Shown here: positions 32,603 to 38,680 of the stretch, one piece after another | Layout: each line of letters opens with the position of its first letter | Numbering within the stretch: position 1 is the first letter of the stretch | Source: a virus | IMG/VR virus record: IMGVR_UViG_3300017989_000157 | Location: 1 to 50,252 of that record | Length of the DNA stretch: 50,252 nucleotides | Strand: one strand, 5' to 3' | Notes under the pieces: generated by a model | Seen by the model: only the letters and a program-made list of their open reading frames with translations | The model's database searches: none | What the model was told of the DNA's origin: nothing | Program-made: the position numbers and the translations under genes

Positions 32603-33381
32603 TCCAGCGGTTTGACACCGACCGGACGGCCGACCTAAAGGCGCTGCTGGACCAGACGCCGGAGATGGGCGCCCTGCCCAGGCGGAGTGTGTACGGCGAG
32701 CCCGAGGGGCTGGTGCCGTTCGGCGAGGCCTACCCCGACACGCTGATCCAGCCGGCCGACTACAAGGAGGTCATCGCCGAGTGCGAGGCCGAGCGGGTTT
32801 TCCCGCTCTACCACCAGTACGCCAGCTGGGCGCCGCCGGGCGCGGAATGGAGCCAGGACGGCCTAAACTACTGCTGGGCCTGGGGGGTGGCCGCGGCGCT
32901 GATGGACCTCCGCAGCCGCGAGGGCCGCGAGACCGTCCTCCTCTCGCCGGTCTCGCTCGGCTGGACCGTCGGCTGGCGAAACACCGGCAACCACCTCGAA
33001 TCGGCGATTTCGGGAGCCAGGCAGCGCGGGATCTGCTCGCTGGAGTTCACGCCCGAGCCCCACAGCCTGCGCCCCAACCGCTACAAGGAAGGCTGGGAAG
33101 ATGACGCGCTGAACTACCGGATCGGCGAGGTCTGGGACTGCGACCCCCGCGCGATGCTCCAGCACGCCCTGACGGTCCTGGCCACCGGCACCCCGCTCTA
33201 CATCGCGTACAACTGGTGGGGGCACGCCCTGGAGTGCGTGGCGGTCCGCTGGGACGAGCGCCAACGGGACAACGTCGTCTGGGTGATCCGCAACTCCCAC
33301 GGCGAGGACGACGTGATCGAGCTGACCGGCAGCCGCGGTGTGCCCGACGAGGCCTACGGGCTGCGAGCGAGCCTCACATGA
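32599..33381 (+). CDS. Papain-type (C1-like) cysteine protease
   Basis: A 260-residue protein with the complete papain signature in order: Gln 86 of the oxyanion hole, Cys 92 in LNYCWAWGVAAALM six residues later (same spacing as papain Gln19/Cys25), His 209 in NWWGHALECVAV and Asn 232 in VWVIRNSHGED. No signal peptide is visible. It is the last gene of the rightward operon, coupled by ATGA to the exported polyproline protein and near the permuted amidase. Degradation of protein-rich host envelope at lysis, virion maturation or defence evasion are all possible. Its 3' end overlaps the leftward recombinase gene by eight bases. Confidence 0.85.
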   Translation: MIQRFDTDRTADLKALLDQTPEMGALPRRSVYGEPEGLVPFGEAYPDTLIQPADYKEVIAECEAERVFPLYHQYASWAPPGAEWSQDGLNYCWAWGVAAALMDLRSREGRETVLLSPVSLGWTVGWRNTGNHLESAISGARQRGICSLEFTPEPHSLRPNRYKEGWEDDALNYRIGEVWDCDPRAMLQHALTVLATGTPLYIAYNWWGHALECVAVRWDERQRDNVVWVIRNSHGEDDVIELTGSRGVPDEAYGLRASLT

Positions 33382-34096
33382 GCAAGGAACCCGATTCTCG
33401 CCGGAGGACCGCCTTGACCGTCTCGTGGCAGCACGGCGGGAAGCCTTCCTCGCGGATCAACCGGGCAATCGCGCGGTAGCTGAGCCCGTCCCCCCGAAGC
33501 TCGCCCATCCGCGCGATCGCGGCCTGCCCCCGGCTGTCGGGCACTAGCCGGCAGGGCAGGCCGCTCTTTTTGTGCTTGGGGCCCTCCTCGTCGAGCCGCC
33601 AGCCGTAACGCGGCCTTGACCCCATTCGCCGGCCCTGCTCCTGGTAGTGGAGCATCGCGGCCGAGGTCCGGGCCGCCAACTCTTCCCGAAAATACTGATC
33701 CAACGCCAGGGCGAAATGAAACATCAGCCGCCCCTGGGGCGTGGAGGTGTCGACCTGGAAGCCCGCCAGGGCCCACAGCGTCGCCCCTGCTGCGTCCAAC
33801 CGCTCATAGAGATGGATGGCGTCGCGGAGGTTCCGGGCGAATCTGGAGAGCGTGTAGACGGCCAGGAGGGCCTTCTCGCGACACGCCAGGTCCATCGCGG
33901 CCTGCAGTCCGTCGCGGTGTCGCAGCGTCCCACCGCTGCGGAGGACGTCCTGGTAGTCCCCAAGCACCACGAGGCCGCGGGAGAGGCAGGCGGCCCGCAG
34001 CTGGTGGAGCTGGTGCTCGACCGATTCATTCTCCTCGGGCCGCGGGCTGATCCGCGCGTAGAGGACCGCGGCCGTCATGGCTGGTTTTCGTCGCAT
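33374..34096 (-). CDS. Serine recombinase (resolvase/invertase family)
   Basis: A 240-residue protein. Catalytic Ser 17 is in VLYARIS; other resolvase blocks are ESVEHQLHQLRAACLSRG, LAVYTLSRFARNLRDAI (the DRLxR-type block) and TPQGRLMFHFALALDQYFRE. A short DNA-binding C-terminus with a resolvase-like HTH follows (ELRGDGLSYRAIARLIREEG). GGGAGG lies seven bases before the ATG on the minus strand. Its size suits a resolvase, not a large serine integrase, so with a tyrosine integrase already present it may resolve multimers or invert a segment. It is last in the leftward operon. Confidence 0.88.
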   Translation of the reverse strand: MRRKPAMTAAVLYARISPRPEENESVEHQLHQLRAACLSRGLVVLGDYQDVLRSGGTLRHRDGLQAAMDLACREKALLAVYTLSRFARNLRDAIHLYERLDAAGATLWALAGFQVDTSTPQGRLMFHFALALDQYFREELAARTSAAMLHYQEQGRRMGSRPRYGWRLDEEGPKHKKSGLPCRLVPDSRGQAAIARMGELRGDGLSYRAIARLIREEGFPPCCHETVKAVLRRESGSLLM

Positions 34097-34137
34097 TCGG
34101 AAGCCTCCCGTGCGGTTTGCCGCCGGCCCCGGCGGGG

Positions 34138-34335
34138 CTACTTGTCAGAGCAGAAATACAGAAACGGGCTGTTGGCTCGTCGGCGCACCTGGATGATTTG
34201 GCCGACGTGCAAGGCGTCGTAGAGTTCGGGGTGCCGATAGGTGGCGAGGGTGTAGTCCCTGCCCCTCACCCGCACGGCGATATTGGGATTGCAATAGTCT
34301 TCGGGCTTGGCGATATGCACAACCATGGCCTTCAT
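34138..34335 (-). CDS. Small beta-rich protein, unknown
   Basis: A 65-residue protein: MKAMVVHIAKPEDYCNPNIA, VRVRGRDYTLATYRHPELYD, ALHVGQIIQVRRRANSPFLY. GGAGGAGGATGAG precedes the ATG on the minus strand. The ending with GQIIQVRRR resembles a small OB- or SH3-like fold. It lies between the Topo VI-A-like gene and the serine recombinase, with GC-rich hairpins on both sides. Function unknown. Confidence 0.65.
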   Translation of the reverse strand: MKAMVVHIAKPEDYCNPNIAVRVRGRDYTLATYRHPELYDALHVGQIIQVRRRANSPFLYFCSDK

Positions 34336-34359
34336 GATCTCATCCTCCTCCAGGGTTCT

Positions 34360-34376
34360 GCCGGCCGGGGGCCGGC
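34360..34376 (-). terminator. GC-rich intergenic hairpin
   Basis: GCCGGCC-GGG-GGCCGGC, a perfect seven-pair stem between two leftward genes. A similar GC-rich element is at 34118-34134. Without a U-tract these are more likely attenuating or RNA-stability structures than full terminators. Confidence 0.4.
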
Positions 34377-34405
34377 GGGGCTGCTGTTCTCGGGTTCTGC
34401 TCGCG

Positions 34406-35296
34406 TTACAGGTGCTCCACCAAGTCGTCCCACTTCTCCGCCGCCTGCTCCAACTGTTTCTTCTGGAGCTTCTCCGCCTGGACGTCCGCGTCCCAGAGCT
34501 TCTTGTCGCGGAGGGCCTCGACTCGCTCGCGGATCAGGGCCTCCAGAACCGGCGGGTCCAGGGCGTCCAGCTCCCAGCTCTCTTCGCCGTGCAGGGCCAC
34601 GTAGCCGGCGTAGCGGGCGTCGGTGACCTTGGCCGGGTTGGGCGGCGGGTCGTGCTCTGCGACCTGGTCCATGTTCAGGGCGATCCGGTCCAGCCTGGTG
34701 TTGGCCCCGAAGATCGCCAGCCGCTCCTCGATGTCGCGGCTCATGTCGATGCCGGAGGGGTCATGGTCGCCGAGGTGAAGCACGTACGTCTTCTGGCCGC
34801 CCTCCTCGTAGCGGGCCAACCTCCGGCCGGCCCGCCACATCTCACTCTGCGACGTGTAGCCGCGGCACGAGAAGTAGTCGCAGTCGAGCCGGCGGCAGAC
34901 CCGCTCGATCACCCCGACCAGGGCGTCTTTCTCGATCCAGACCTCCACCCGGCGCGGCTGGCGGGCCCACTTGTCGATCTTGTAGCTGTAGGCCGCTGAG
35001 CCGATGATGTCGCCCGGCGAATCCCAATGGGAGGTGCCCTGGAGGTTTCGGGTGCGGTCCTCGATCGCCTCCCAGTCGATCAGCCCCGCCAAGCGGGCGT
35101 CACTCACCAGGGAGCCGAGCCGCTTGTACTCGCTCTGGGCGTTCGGGATCAGGTCCCGGGCCACGAACTGGTAGTAGAGCTGCCGCAGCGTCAGGGTGAA
35201 GCCCTGGGCCGCGTACTCGTCGATGATCTGGTTGGCCTGGTCGATCTTGGCCACAGCCGCGTTACGGAAGTCTCGGGCTTGATACGCGATCTTCAT
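34406..35296 (-). CDS. Orphan Topo VI-A/Spo11-like protein (5Y-CAP plus Toprim)
   Basis: A 296-residue protein. Near the N-terminus TLRQLYYQF (residues 36-44) has the R-x-x-Y-Y form of the catalytic tyrosine region of Topo VI-A and Spo11. A Toprim domain follows, with the conserved Glu in VEVWIEKDALVGV (Glu 122) and DxD in LHLGDHDPSGIDM (Asp 177, Asp 179). A charged helical tail ends it. Short single-subunit proteins of this kind (the 'Mini-A' class) are known from mobile elements, but their role is not settled. No GHKL (B) subunit is encoded here. It could cut DNA or relieve topological stress in replication. AAGGAG precedes the ATG on the minus strand. It may be coupled with the 55-residue gene before it. 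Confidence 0.8.
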   Translation of the reverse strand: MKIAYQARDFRNAAVAKIDQANQIIDEYAAQGFTLTLRQLYYQFVARDLIPNAQSEYKRLGSLVSDARLAGLIDWEAIEDRTRNLQGTSHWDSPGDIIGSAAYSYKIDKWARQPRRVEVWIEKDALVGVIERVCRRLDCDYFSCRGYTSQSEMWRAGRRLARYEEGGQKTYVLHLGDHDPSGIDMSRDIEERLAIFGANTRLDRIALNMDQVAEHDPPPNPAKVTDARYAGYVALHGEESWELDALDPPVLEALIRERVEALRDKKLWDADVQAEKLQKKQLEQAAEKWDDLVEHL

Positions 35297-35311
35297 GACA
35301 GGGGTCTCCTT

Positions 35312-35479
35312 CTAGTTTGTGTGACGCAAGAACCGGTCGCAGGGGAAGCTGGTTGCGTCCCCGTCGATCGGCAGGCTTTCGGTGGGCAGCTCGCCCCAAT
35401 CCCCGGCGACGTCTTCAGCGCCGTCTTCCGAGATAAGGACCGAGTCGTCTTCAAACAGGTGTAGCCAGTATTGGCACAT
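35312..35479 (-). CDS. 55-residue strongly acidic protein
   Basis: A short gene read on the minus strand from ATG 35479 to TAG 35312, with AAGGAGTG eight bases upstream of the start. It begins MCQYWLHLFEDDSVLISEDG and ends FLRHTN. Thirteen Asp/Glu against two Arg and no Lys make it very acidic, as in DNA-mimic proteins. It fills exactly the gap between its neighbours. Real gene likely from the Shine-Dalgarno and fit; function unknown. Confidence 0.6.
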   Translation of the reverse strand: MCQYWLHLFEDDSVLISEDGAEDVAGDWGELPTESLPIDGDATSFPCDRFLRHTN

Positions 35480-35493
35480 GAAAGGTCACTCCT

Positions 35494-35889
35494 TCATTCG
35501 TAATGCCGGCAGCCGCGGCTCTCGTGTTGGCCAGGCGTCTGCTCGACGACACAGAAAAACTCGGTCGGCCCATCGGTCTCACGTAGGTCGCTAGGCTCCA
35601 GGCCGTGGGCCTCGGCCTGGTCCAGCTCGCGGAGACACTGCTCGCCCCAGGCTCGGCGGGCGTCCCCGTCCATCTGCTTCACGAGGGCCGCCACGCGACC
35701 CTCTGCGGTCTCGGCGTCCTGTTTGGAGTGGAACCGCTGGTACTCCTGCAGCACGACGTCCTTGCCCCACCAGCCGCCCTCCTCCGGGCCGCCGTAGAAC
35801 GGCACCCGGGCGTAGAGGCTGAGGTACCAGGCCTCGGCGACGGTCGGCTGGTCGCAGATCTCCTGGAAGGATTGCTCGATTCGGTTCAT
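35494..35889 (-). CDS. Small helical protein, unknown
   Basis: A 131-residue protein: MNRIEQSFQEICDQPTVAEA, WYLSLYARVPFYGGPEEGGW, VLQEYQRFHSKQDAETAEGR, ending in a His/Cys-rich tail (CVVEQTPGQHESRGCRHYE). Start ATG 35889 fits the protein pattern, but its Shine-Dalgarno is weak. An internal member of the leftward operon. Not recognised. Confidence 0.6.
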   Translation of the reverse strand: MNRIEQSFQEICDQPTVAEAWYLSLYARVPFYGGPEEGGWWGKDVVLQEYQRFHSKQDAETAEGRVAALVKQMDGDARRAWGEQCLRELDQAEAHGLEPSDLRETDGPTEFFCVVEQTPGQHESRGCRHYE

Positions 35890-35911
35890 GGGAATCTCGG
35901 GGGCTTGAGGT

Positions 35912-36262
35912 TCACGCGGCCCAGGATCGGGCACACTCGATTGAACAGAAACGGTCGCTAAGGCCCCTCGGCCGGAATGTCTGGCCACACCACCGGCAGC
36001 TCCGACCGCGGCTCTGGAGGTGGGCCAACAGCCGGGCCTCGGGGCCGCGGCGGTCCTCCTGGATCACCAGGCCGCGGTTGCAGTGATCGCGGATCATATC
36101 CCAGAACTGAGCCACGATCGCCCGACCGGGGACGGGCCACCAGCCGCAGAGAGACTCCCGCCACATGGCGTCAGGCTCGGCGCGGGCCGCCTTGATGATG
36201 TCGACGTAGCGGGCTAGCGGGATCGGCCGGCCCTCGTAGGTTCGAATGACAAGCTTGTTCAC
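35912..36262 (-). CDS. Small protein with C-terminal zinc finger
   Basis: A 116-residue protein starting at GTG 36262 with AGGAGA upstream (minus strand). Helical N-terminal part (LARYVDIIKAARAEPDAMWR, IVAQFWDMIRDHCNRGLVI). The end, SCRWCGQTFRPRGLSDRFC then SIECARSW, is a treble-clef-like CxxC..CxxxC finger. GTGA overlap with the stop of the gene before it. Probably DNA-binding. Confidence 0.7.
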   Translation of the reverse strand: MNKLVIRTYEGRPIPLARYVDIIKAARAEPDAMWRESLCGWWPVPGRAIVAQFWDMIRDHCNRGLVIQEDRRGPEARLLAHLQSRGRSCRWCGQTFRPRGLSDRFCSIECARSWAA

Positions 36263-36729
36263 GATTGGGTCTCCTGAGAAACGGGGTAGAAGATGGCGGC
36301 CGCGTCGGTGGGCTCGCCCAACTGGTTGTAGACCTCGGCGAGTCGGGCGGGCTGATGGTTGCACTTGGTGCGGAAGAGGTGGACCTGGTCGCCCGCCTGC
36401 ATCCACTGGACCAGCCGCTTGCGGACGGCCCGCTCGGCGGCCGCGAGGTTGGGCTGGGTGTCGGTATGGCTGTCCCAATAACGAACGGTATAGGCCGTGT
36501 TGGGGGCGAGGCCCCTGGCCACGTCGGCCAGGTGGTAGATGTCCTCGGGCTTTCGCCAGCAGCCGCAGCGGTGTTTGGGGTTGTCCGACTCCAGCCGGAC
36601 CCGGGTGTCGGACCGCTTGGCCACCCGTAGATGCCGGACCCGCCAGCGGCCGGGCACGGGGTAGCAGTCGCCGCAGCGGGTGTACACCTCGTCGCCGGTG
36701 CGGAGTGGATAGCCATCTGCGGTTTTCAT
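36259..36729 (-). CDS. First gene of leftward operon, unknown Cys-containing protein
   Basis: A 156-residue protein: MKTADGYPLRTGDEVYTRCG, DCYPVPGRWRVRHLRVAKRS, then CGCWRKPEDIYHLADVARG. The N-terminal half looks like a small beta-barrel with two Cys pairs; the C-terminal half is helical (AAERAVRKRLVQWMQAGDQV). GGAG lies 10-13 bases before the ATG on the minus strand. It directly follows the palindrome-rich control region. Family not recognised. Confidence 0.65.
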   Translation of the reverse strand: MKTADGYPLRTGDEVYTRCGDCYPVPGRWRVRHLRVAKRSDTRVRLESDNPKHRCGCWRKPEDIYHLADVARGLAPNTAYTVRYWDSHTDTQPNLAAAERAVRKRLVQWMQAGDQVHLFRTKCNHQPARLAEVYNQLGEPTDAAAIFYPVSQETQS

Positions 36730-36776
36730 GGGTCGGTCTCCAGGTTGGGGTTGAGGGGTCGTCGCCAGCAGATTAT

Positions 36777-36871
36777 TGGGCCCATTAGTCAAGGGTTTTA
36801 GTGGGCCCAGAAAAAGAAGCGACAGTTTGTCGTAACCCGTTGGCGTGTAAGGGCGACAGTGTTTTGTCGCC
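36777..36871. promoter_or_regulatory. Cluster of palindromes in the divergent control region
   Basis: Two copies of TGGGCCCA (36777-36784, 36802-36809; a third, TGGGCCCG, at 36967-36974) and two of CGACA-n-TGTCG: 36820-36832 with a three-base loop, and a longer GGCGACA-GTGTTT-TGTCGCC at 36852-36871. They lie between operons that diverge. This is what paired operator sites look like. The rest of 36730-36987 holds no gene. Confidence 0.65.
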
Positions 36872-36975
36872 AAGACCAGATTGGTAGCGAATGAAGGTGG
36901 ACACTTTGGTCGATGATAATAGCCAGGTGGCGGGTCTGGATTGGGGGGGTGGCTGGGGCAATTTGTTGGGCCCGG

Positions 36976-36981
36976 TATAAT
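36976..36981 (+). promoter_or_regulatory. Perfect TATAAT box of a leaderless transcript
   Basis: TATAAT ends seven bases before the A of the ATG at 36988, so transcription should start at or next to the start codon. There is no Shine-Dalgarno. No good -35 is seen at the right distance, so an activator may be needed. Confidence 0.6.
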
Positions 36982-36987
36982 GCAGGC

Positions 36988-37476
36988 ATGGGAAAGAAAC
37001 GCGGGCGGCCGGCAACTGGCCCCAACCCAACCCGGAAGGTGACAGGCGTCCCCGACGTCGAGTGGACGCGATGGGAAGCGGCCTGGCGCGTGGCGGGCTA
37101 CCGGAGTTTCTCGTCGTGGGCCAAGGCGATCCTGGGCCGTGCCGCCAGGCGGGCCATCCGCCGGGGCAGAGCAGCCCGGGCACGTGCCGAGCCACCCGCA
37201 GCCGCCAGCCAGCCGCCAACGCCCGAGCCCGAGCGGCCGCCGGCCGACAAGCGGGACCCCCTGGCCCAGGTGCCAGGTGAACCGCCGGCCGAGGACCAGG
37301 CGGCGCTCCAGGAACCCGCGGTGCAGCCGACGCCGGAGCCGGCCCAGGAGCGGCCGACCTGCGAGACGTGCGCCGCCTTCATCCCGAAGCCCGAGAGCAC
37401 CATCGGCATTTGCCAGCAGCGGGGAGAGATCGTCAGGGCCGCCAGCCGGGAGCCGTGCTGGAGGGGGGAGGAATGA
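36988..37476 (+). CDS. AT-hook/ribbon-helix-helix-like DNA-binding protein (leaderless)
   Basis: A 162-residue protein. It starts with an AT-hook-like MGKKRGRPATG. Residues about 16-55 (RKVTGVPDVEWTRWEAAWRV, SFSSWAKAILGRAARR) have the strand-helix-helix pattern of a ribbon-helix-helix domain. A Pro/Glu-rich linker (about 65-125) leads to a Cys-bearing end (CETCAAFIPKP, GICQQRG, REPCW) that may bind zinc. The TATAAT box lies seven bases before the ATG and no Shine-Dalgarno exists, so the mRNA is probably leaderless, as for lambda cI. An array of eight 11-bp direct repeats starts six bases after its stop and is a natural binding-site candidate. Regulator or partition adaptor are the main options. 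Confidence 0.65.
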   Translation: MGKKRGRPATGPNPTRKVTGVPDVEWTRWEAAWRVAGYRSFSSWAKAILGRAARRAIRRGRAARARAEPPAAASQPPTPEPERPPADKRDPLAQVPGEPPAEDQAALQEPAVQPTPEPAQERPTCETCAAFIPKPESTIGICQQRGEIVRAASREPCWRGEE

Positions 37477-37482
37477 ACGTTT

Positions 37483-37570
37483 GAAGTAGGCGGGAAGTAG
37501 GCGGGAAGTAGGCGGGAAGTAGGCGGGAAGTAGGCGGGAAGTAGAGGGGAAGTAGAGGGGAAGTAGCGTG
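37483..37570 (+). repeat. Eight 11-bp direct repeats (iterons)
   Basis: GAAGTAGGCGG five times, GAAGTAGAGGG twice, then a last GAAGTAGCGTG, starts exactly every 11 bases (37483, 37494 ... 37560). The period is one helical turn, so bound proteins would line up on one DNA face. The last unit contains the GTG start of the next gene. Confidence 0.95.
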
Positions 37571-37795
37571 GTCCCCAGGTGCAGCACATGCCGGTACTGG
37601 GCGAAGCGGGCCGACGGCGCGACCGGCGATTGCCGACGCCGCTGTCCAGTCTTCCGCGTCGAGGGCTTCGGCATCGAGGAGCCCGTCGAGCCGGCACACC
37701 CAGTCACGCCTGTCGATCACTGGTGTGGGGAGTGGCAGCCCAGCGAGGCCGCGGTCGCCAAGGCGGTTGGGGTGCCCAAGATCGGAGGAGGGTGA
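37568..37795 (+). CDS. Small Cys-rich protein, unknown
   Basis: A 75-residue protein starting at GTG 37568, inside the last iteron. Cysteines in VPRCSTCRYW, GDCRRRCPVF and DHWCGEWQPSE follow a pattern seen in short phage zinc proteins. The purine-rich iterons serve as Shine-Dalgarno-like sequence, so translation and repeat occupancy could affect each other. Function unknown. Confidence 0.65.
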   Translation: MVPRCSTCRYWAKRADGATGDCRRRCPVFRVEGFGIEEPVEPAHPVTPVDHWCGEWQPSEAAVAKAVGVPKIGGG

Positions 37796-38205
37796 TGCGT
37801 CCACGCTGCACGGAAAACAGTTTTCCGTGTTGGGGTGAGGTGGGGTTAGATCGAGGAGCCCGACGGCGGGCTCCCGCGCGCGAGGCCGCCGCGGACAAAC
37901 GCTGTCCGTCCGCGGACAAACGCTGTCCGCACGCGGACAAACGCTGTCCGCGAATCCCCCAGCGGCGGGGCGTGGTGACGGGTGTGGCGACGAGCGTCCC
38001 CTCGTTGACACGCCGGCCGCCAAGCTGGGCGAGCTGGGCAGCCAGCCGGCCAAGGCGAAGCGGAGCGGCGGCGGTCGGCGGGGGCCCCATCGAAGCGGAA
38101 TCCGAACCGCCCCCCCCCGGCAGCGTGCCGGGGGCCCCAACACCTACGCGCCTCCCCTCGATACTCTATTTTTCGCGTAACCCGTTTCCCCGCAACGCCT
38201 TCTAG
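37795..38205 (+). CDS. Doubtful ORF with triple ADKRCP repeat
   Basis: An open frame of 136 codons from ATG 37795, preceded by a good GGAGG and overlapping the previous stop by one base. It would contain AADKRCPSADKRCPHADKRCP, shown here as three heptads. The rest is Arg/Pro/Ser-rich and codon use is unlike the neighbouring genes. A stretch near 38010-38180 looks more coding-like in another frame without a start codon. It may be a decayed gene or noncoding control DNA. Confidence 0.25.
   Translation: MRPRCTENSFPCWGEVGLDRGARRRAPAREAAADKRCPSADKRCPHADKRCPRIPQRRGVVTGVATSVPSLTRRPPSWASWAASRPRRSGAAAVGGGPIEAESEPPPPGSVPGAPTPTRLPSILYFSRNPFPRNAF
37809..37829. repeat. Perfect 9-bp inverted repeat
   Basis: CACGGAAAA-CAG-TTTTCCGTG, AT-rich at its centre within GC-rich DNA. 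No U-tract follows, so an operator or origin element is more likely than a terminator. Confidence 0.85.
37891..37950 (+). repeat. Three 21-bp repeats, each with an inner palindrome
   Basis: GCGGACAAACGCTGTCCG occurs identically at 37891-37908, 37912-37929 and 37933-37950. Each unit has CGGACA..TGTCCG arms around five bases. Two helical turns per unit. Either protein-binding sites or, since 21 is a codon multiple, a peptide repeat. Confidence 0.95.
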
Positions 38206-38290
38206 CCGCCCCTCCCGGTCCTATCCCCTAAAACCTCTCTAAACCACCCCTTGACACATAGAGTATCTCAGCGTTACTTCTTGCGCTGAG
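38160..38290. promoter_or_regulatory. AT-richer control segment with inverted repeats and a -35 box
   Basis: GATACTCTAT (38160-38169) is repeated inverted at 38258-38267. TTGACA (38251-38256) matches a -35 box, but the -10 region is poor (TTACTT). A hairpin CTCAGCG-n10-CGCTGAG spans 38267-38290. The segment is less GC-rich than the rest of the genome. It may drive the rightward genes from 38350 or act as an unwinding element. No gene is seen in 38206-38349. Confidence 0.5.
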
Positions 38291-38349
38291 AGCGCGTTGG
38301 GGGTGCCCCTGCATTTCAGACGCCGCCCCCGCCTAACACGGAGGCCTCA

Positions 38350-38673
38350 GTGGTGGCCAATCCCGGGCAGGAACCCGACTCTGCGAACCGGCCGGCTCCC
38401 CCGGTGATCTGCTTCCGGGCTGGTAGACGGTCGTACACCTTCGAACCGCTCGCCGACATCACGCTCCCCGAGCTGTTCCGAATCCTCAAGGCCGTGATGT
38501 TCCTGGTCTCTTCGATCAAAATGCCGCCCGTCCTGGTGCTGAACGCCTTTGCAGGGCTCCCCGAACAGGTCTTGCGGCATTTCCGGGTTGAGGAGGCCCC
38601 GCGGATCGTTCAGGCCAGCCAGCTACCGCCCCTTACGGGGCGCAACGGCGGAACGAAACACCCCCACCGCTGA
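38350..38673 (+). CDS. Small protein, unknown
   Basis: A 107-residue protein starting at GTG 38350 (GTG 38353 is possible) with GGAGG five bases upstream. Core: PVICFRAGRRSYTFEPLADI, LPELFRILKAVMFLVSSIKM, PPVLVLNAFAGLPEQVLRHF. The first gene after the control region. Mixed alpha/beta, not recognised. It could be a regulator of the following late genes. Confidence 0.6.
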   Translation: MVANPGQEPDSANRPAPPVICFRAGRRSYTFEPLADITLPELFRILKAVMFLVSSIKMPPVLVLNAFAGLPEQVLRHFRVEEAPRIVQASQLPPLTGRNGGTKHPHR

Positions 38674-38680
38674 GGTTCAC

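Noticed and set aside
36785-37707. Leftward coding frames through the iteron region
   Set aside because: Their repeated Pro/Leu/Ser stretches are the complement of the 11-bp repeats. No start signal fits and the plus-strand gene at 36988 has clear protein features.
37483-37950. CRISPR array
   Set aside because: Units are 11 and 21 bp with no variable 25-40 bp spacers and no cas genes. These are iterons and palindromic repeats.
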